A DNA stretch of 60,528 nt. It comes from Sporichthyaceae bacterium (GTDB lineage Bacteria; Actinomycetota; Actinomycetes; Sporichthyales; Sporichthyaceae). The notes beneath the pieces were generated by a model. That model did no database searches, was not told the origin of the DNA, and worked only from the letters and a program-made list of their open reading frames with translations. The stretch's first letter is position 1; every line of letters begins with the position of its first letter. The position numbers were made by a program, and so were the translations under genes. Below, in pieces: positions 57,418-60,528 of this stretch. The stretch covers positions 1 to 60,528 of the forward strand of contig DASXPS010000025.1 of the NCBI GenBank assembly GCA_036493475.1. The letters are read 5' to 3'.

Positions 57418-59934
57418 ATGAGCGCAGTTGAGCTTCGCGTGCACGGTGTGTCGGGTACGCCGCCGCAGTCGCTGCTGGACCGCCCGCTCGTCCATCAGGT
57501 TGCCGGGGACCGCATCGCCGGGTTCTACGTGCCACGGCTGGCCGCGGAGTCCACCGACGCGGCACCGAGACCGGGCGCGCCGGAACAACCCGATGCGCCG
57601 GAGTTGGTGGGGTACTGCTGGGGCGGGTTGACCTCCGGCTCGCCGGGACGCGCATTGTGGTTGTTGCTGTTGCCGTTCACCTTCCTCAACGTCGCGCCCC
57701 GGGCCCGCCCGGCCACGACGACCGACAGCCGGCCATTCCGCACGGTGTGGTGGATCTGGTACCTCTCCCGGCTCTTGGCGTTGAGCCTGACGGTGCTGTT
57801 CACCCTCACCGGGATCGGCGTCGGAGTAGACCTGCTCGGCTGGCAGTGCGCCGGGACCACGGTGTGCCAAGGGACCGCGCCGGACTGGCTCGTGCAGCAG
57901 GACATCACCGTGGAGGGCACGCTGCTGCTGGGCGCGCTCGTGCCGATGGCGGTCCTGGGGCTGCTGTGGCTGGTGTCCTATCGCACCGCGAACCGTTACG
58001 AGTCAGCCGTTGCCAACCTGGCGGGCTACCGACCGCACATTTCGGCGGAGGGTCATCCGCAGGAGAAGGCGTTGGAGGTGGGGTTGCCCTCGCCGCTGAT
58101 GTGGCACAACGCGGCCCCGGTGCGCCGCCTGCGGGCCGTGCACATGCAGTGCGGTTTCGCCACGATTCTCGCTGCCGTGCTGGCCCCCACCGACATGTGG
58201 TCGTTGACCGTCGCGTCTGCAGTGGTCCTCGCCTACGCATTGGTCGTGCTCGCCTCGCCGTCGTTCACCGGGCACGGCGCATCGAGGAAGTGGCGCTTCG
58301 CCTCCTGGACTGTGTGGGTTGTGCTGACCGGATCGGGTGTCGCCGCGGCCGGGTGCTTGGTCGCCGGCCGGCGACACGTCCGGGCGCCCTACCTCGGGTT
58401 GGTTGCGGACGGGCGTCGCGAGGGGTTGCCGTTCTTCGATGCGTTCGTGTTGGCGGACTCCGCCGCAGCGGTCCTCCTGCTCCTCGCGTTGATCGCGGTG
58501 GTGGGGATCGCGGGCCGCGCCCGGTCGCCGATCCCGTCCTCGGGTGGACACGCGCCGCTGGCGCCGGGCCTGGGCGGTTTCGCCTGCCCCGCGTTGGCGG
58601 CGCTGGGGGTGTTCCTGGCCGCGGCGTTCACCGCCGGCACGTATGTGTACGCCGCGACGGTGCTGCACACCGGATCGGTGAAACCTTCCTTCCATGAGCT
58701 GACCACCATCTACGCCTTCGTCCGGGTGCCGAACACGGTGGCCGTGGCCACGCTCGCCTACACGATTGCCATGCTCGCCCTGGCCGCAGTGCTGCTCATC
58801 GCGATCGGGTACGTGGGGCTGAGGCTGTGGCTGTGGCCCGGCAATGCCGATCGGGCAATGACCGACTACGCCTCGCCGCCCGAAACGCCGGATGGCGCGA
58901 AGCGCTCCCGGCAGATCCGCCGGGCGATGCTCTCGGGCACGCTGGTCGATGCCGCACCCTGGCTGCTCGGCCCGCTGGTGGGCATCGGCTTGGTGATCGT
59001 GCTGGGCTGGGGTACCTGGTTGGGCTTTCACACCGGGGCGTCCCCCCGCTGCGCACGGCCGGACCGGCATTGCGCGAGCGTCTTCGGTTCCGCCAACGAT
59101 GTGCTCTCACGCAACTATGCCTCCGGGCTCGGGGCGTATCTGGCGGTGCTGACCCTGCTCGGACTTGTCGCAATCGGCGCGGCCGCATTCCGGGTCCCGG
59201 CCACGCGGCGCGGCGTGGGGATCCTGTGGGATGTGGCGTCGTTCTGGCCGCGGGCCTGCCATCCGCTGGCCGCGCCGTGCTATGCCGAGCGCACGGTGCC
59301 CGATCTGATCACCTATCTGACGCACCGTCGGGTGGCTGCCCCGGACACCGCGGTGGTGTTGGCCGCGCACAGCCAGGGCAGCGTGATCAGCGCCGCCACC
59401 ATTCTGCAGCTGCACACGTACGACACCGCGGCCGATGAGGACGCCGGGGCGGGTGACCATCAGGTGCGGGTGTTGCCGCGGGTGGCGTTTCTTTCCTTTG
59501 GTTGCGTGCTGCGCCGCCTCTACGGCCGGTACTTCCCGGTGTACTTCGGAGCCCCGCAACTGGAGCGGTTTCAGCAAATCCTCACCACCGGCGCCGACCC
59601 GGACCGGCCCATCGATCCCGCGGCGGCGCCGCGGTGGATCAACCTGTGGCGCTACACCGACTACCTCGGCGGCCAGGTCACCGCCGGACCACCGCAGCGC
59701 CTCGCCCTGCCGGATCGCCCCCCGGACGCGTCGTTCCCGATCCGCTATCCACCGACGACCGGTCCGACCGAGTGGGAGTGGCACGCCCCCGACCCGCCGC
59801 GTTTCGATCGCGCCCCCGGCGACACGACGTACTCCCGGCCGCAACGGCACTCGAATTACTGGGCCGACGAGTCCGGGTACTTCCAGCTCGCCGTGCACCG
59901 CCTCATCGAGCAGATCGAGGGGCAGGGCGTGTGA
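57418..59934 (+). CDS. Alpha/beta-hydrolase-like protein with inserted multi-pass membrane domain
   Basis: An 838-residue protein. The N-terminus begins ELRVHGVSGTPPQSLLDRP, like a hydrolase first strand with an HG oxyanion motif. About 500 residues with roughly ten membrane segments follow. A second soluble part then contains VVLAAHSQGSVISAATI with the nucleophile Ser (S652) of a G-x-S-x-G-like elbow (HSQGS), then a C-terminal basic region. I infer a lipase or esterase fold interrupted by a membrane insert. The catalytic acid and His are not assigned. ATG 57418 has a GAGGTGGG site. The C-terminus overlaps the convergent gene by 79 bases. Confidence 0.7.
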   Translation: MSAVELRVHGVSGTPPQSLLDRPLVHQVAGDRIAGFYVPRLAAESTDAAPRPGAPEQPDAPELVGYCWGGLTSGSPGRALWLLLLPFTFLNVAPRARPATTTDSRPFRTVWWIWYLSRLLALSLTVLFTLTGIGVGVDLLGWQCAGTTVCQGTAPDWLVQQDITVEGTLLLGALVPMAVLGLLWLVSYRTANRYESAVANLAGYRPHISAEGHPQEKALEVGLPSPLMWHNAAPVRRLRAVHMQCGFATILAAVLAPTDMWSLTVASAVVLAYALVVLASPSFTGHGASRKWRFASWTVWVVLTGSGVAAAGCLVAGRRHVRAPYLGLVADGRREGLPFFDAFVLADSAAAVLLLLALIAVVGIAGRARSPIPSSGGHAPLAPGLGGFACPALAALGVFLAAAFTAGTYVYAATVLHTGSVKPSFHELTTIYAFVRVPNTVAVATLAYTIAMLALAAVLLIAIGYVGLRLWLWPGNADRAMTDYASPPETPDGAKRSRQIRRAMLSGTLVDAAPWLLGPLVGIGLVIVLGWGTWLGFHTGASPRCARPDRHCASVFGSANDVLSRNYASGLGAYLAVLTLLGLVAIGAAAFRVPATRRGVGILWDVASFWPRACHPLAAPCYAERTVPDLITYLTHRRVAAPDTAVVLAAHSQGSVISAATILQLHTYDTAADEDAGAGDHQVRVLPRVAFLSFGCVLRRLYGRYFPVYFGAPQLERFQQILTTGADPDRPIDPAAAPRWINLWRYTDYLGGQVTAGPPQRLALPDRPPDASFPIRYPPTTGPTEWEWHAPDPPRFDRAPGDTTYSRPQRHSNYWADESGYFQLAVHRLIEQIEGQGV

Positions 59935-60528
59935 CCGGTCAGGGCAGTCAGTTCCGCGATGCGGTGCAGCGCCGCTTTCGCGTCGTCGGGGGAGGAACGG
60001 CCCGGGCCGCAGGTGGTGGAGATGTCGACGGTCCGACGGCTGAGACGTTCGATGCGGTCGCGGATGGCTCGCTGTTCGTTCAGTGCCTGCCCGGGGTGGG
60101 CGAACCCGGCAACGAGGCGCACGTGGTCGGGAAGCTGGAGTTTGTTCAGCGCGCGGTACCAGCCGGCGTCCGAGGGGGGCGCAACACCGGCGGCGCTGAA
60201 CGGCACATGGATGTACTCCAGCGGCGATACGGCGGTGGGCCATCGGCGGGCGATGGCGTTGGCCAGGCGCACGATGGGTCCCGCGTCGGTCATCCGGATC
60301 AGCGACTTGTGGTTCATGTCGCCCACGCAGAGGTGGATTCCGAATCGTGCTCCGGCGGGGGCACGGGCAACGAGATCGGTGATTCCGCCGGCCATGAGCA
60401 TGGCCATCAGTGGGCGCAGCGGCGGTGGCATCCTCGCGACGAAGACCTGCTCCACCGGTGCCTCGATCTGGAAGACGACGTCGCGGCCCGCCCGCTGGTG
60501 GACCTCGCGGATCTCGTTGAGGGTGGCC
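59856..60528 (-). CDS. Hypothetical protein, MetE/UroD-like TIM barrel, partial (cut by window edge)
   Basis: About 224 residues of the C-terminal part are visible; the start lies beyond the right edge. FGIHLCVGDMNHKSL, YIHVPFSAAG, LVAGFAHPGQALNEQRAIRD and DISTTCGPGR are arranged like the late strands of the cobalamin-independent methionine-synthase/uroporphyrinogen-decarboxylase superfamily, but the metal-binding His/Cys pattern is not the MetE one, so function is unknown. The last 26 codons overlap the convergent hydrolase-like gene. Confidence 0.6.
   Translation of the reverse strand, partial: ATLNEIREVHQRAGRDVVFQIEAPVEQVFVARMPPPLRPLMAMLMAGGITDLVARAPAGARFGIHLCVGDMNHKSLIRMTDAGPIVRLANAIARRWPTAVSPLEYIHVPFSAAGVAPPSDAGWYRALNKLQLPDHVRLVAGFAHPGQALNEQRAIRDRIERLSRRTVDISTTCGPGRSSPDDAKAALHRIAELTALTGHTPCPSICSMRRCTASWKYPDSSAQ

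Noticed and set aside
1-60528. CRISPR arrays, insertion sequences, prophage or replication origin
   Set aside because: No regularly spaced repeats, transposase or integrase motifs, terminal inverted repeats, or clusters of DnaA-box-like sequences were found on reading.

Overview
The window reads as chromosomal DNA of a high-GC actinobacterium. Evidence is the strong G/C third-position bias in every convincing gene, frequent GTG starts, many ATGA/GTGA stop-start overlaps, and family content: F420-type enzymes, many P450s, a DUF222-like endonuclease start, a cytochrome bd operon and LAL-type LuxR regulation. A Sporichthyaceae/Frankiales-like lineage is only a guess. I found no rRNA, no intact tRNA, no CRISPR array and no transposase or integrase. 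The one mobile-element hint is a 38-nt tRNA-Gly 3' fragment near 34.0 kb.

Layout. 0-12 kb: secreted and lipid-active enzymes (NodB deacetylase, LLM F420 oxidoreductase, pilin-like lipoprotein, Tat-exported cholesterol-oxidase-like GMC enzyme, two secreted serine proteases), a compact sigma factor/Ogt/2OG-oxygenase operon, a PhyH-type dioxygenase and a P450 meeting stop to stop, and small secreted proteins. 12-15 kb: a leaderless, probably self-regulated gene with a ribbon-helix-helix-like C-terminus, then HMG-CoA lyase and a truncated duplicate of its 5' end. 15-24.5 kb: a DUF7064-like protein plus phosphotransferase pair that shares an operator-like sequence with a TetR gene 1.7 kb away, a second small secreted Cys protein, YihY, an aldehyde dehydrogenase, a second TetR with a palindromic operator, and an ABC1 kinase coupled to a short P450. 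24.5-31 kb: lipoprotein deacetylase, hemerythrin, DDN-like protein, cydAB, 7Fe ferredoxin and a DUF2249-cupin protein, a set consistent with low-oxygen or nitric-oxide physiology. 31-37.4 kb: rhomboid protease, lipoprotein and hypotheticals, the tRNA-Gly scar, and a coupled pair of a DUF7064/7065-like protein and a PEP-utilising swivel protein lacking an ATP-grasp domain.

37.5-54.2 kb is the most coherent system. A LAL-type LuxR regulator precedes a long co-directional run: two small membrane proteins, a fused LivH-LivM permease, LivG, LivF, an unrecognised exported C-terminally anchored protein overlapping livF, a LivK-type lipoprotein, a P450, a SnoaL-like protein, two SDRs, a molybdopterin oxidoreductase and a phosphotransferase. 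I infer uptake and oxidative breakdown of a bulky hydrophobic compound (steroid, terpenoid or similar); the substrate cannot be read from sequence.

54.4-60.5 kb holds envelope proteins: a trypsin-like protease, a DUF1906 glycoside-hydrolase-like protein, a putative M15-like zinc peptidase, and an 838-residue protein in which an alpha/beta-hydrolase fold appears to be split by a multi-pass membrane domain. It ends with a partial gene at the right edge.
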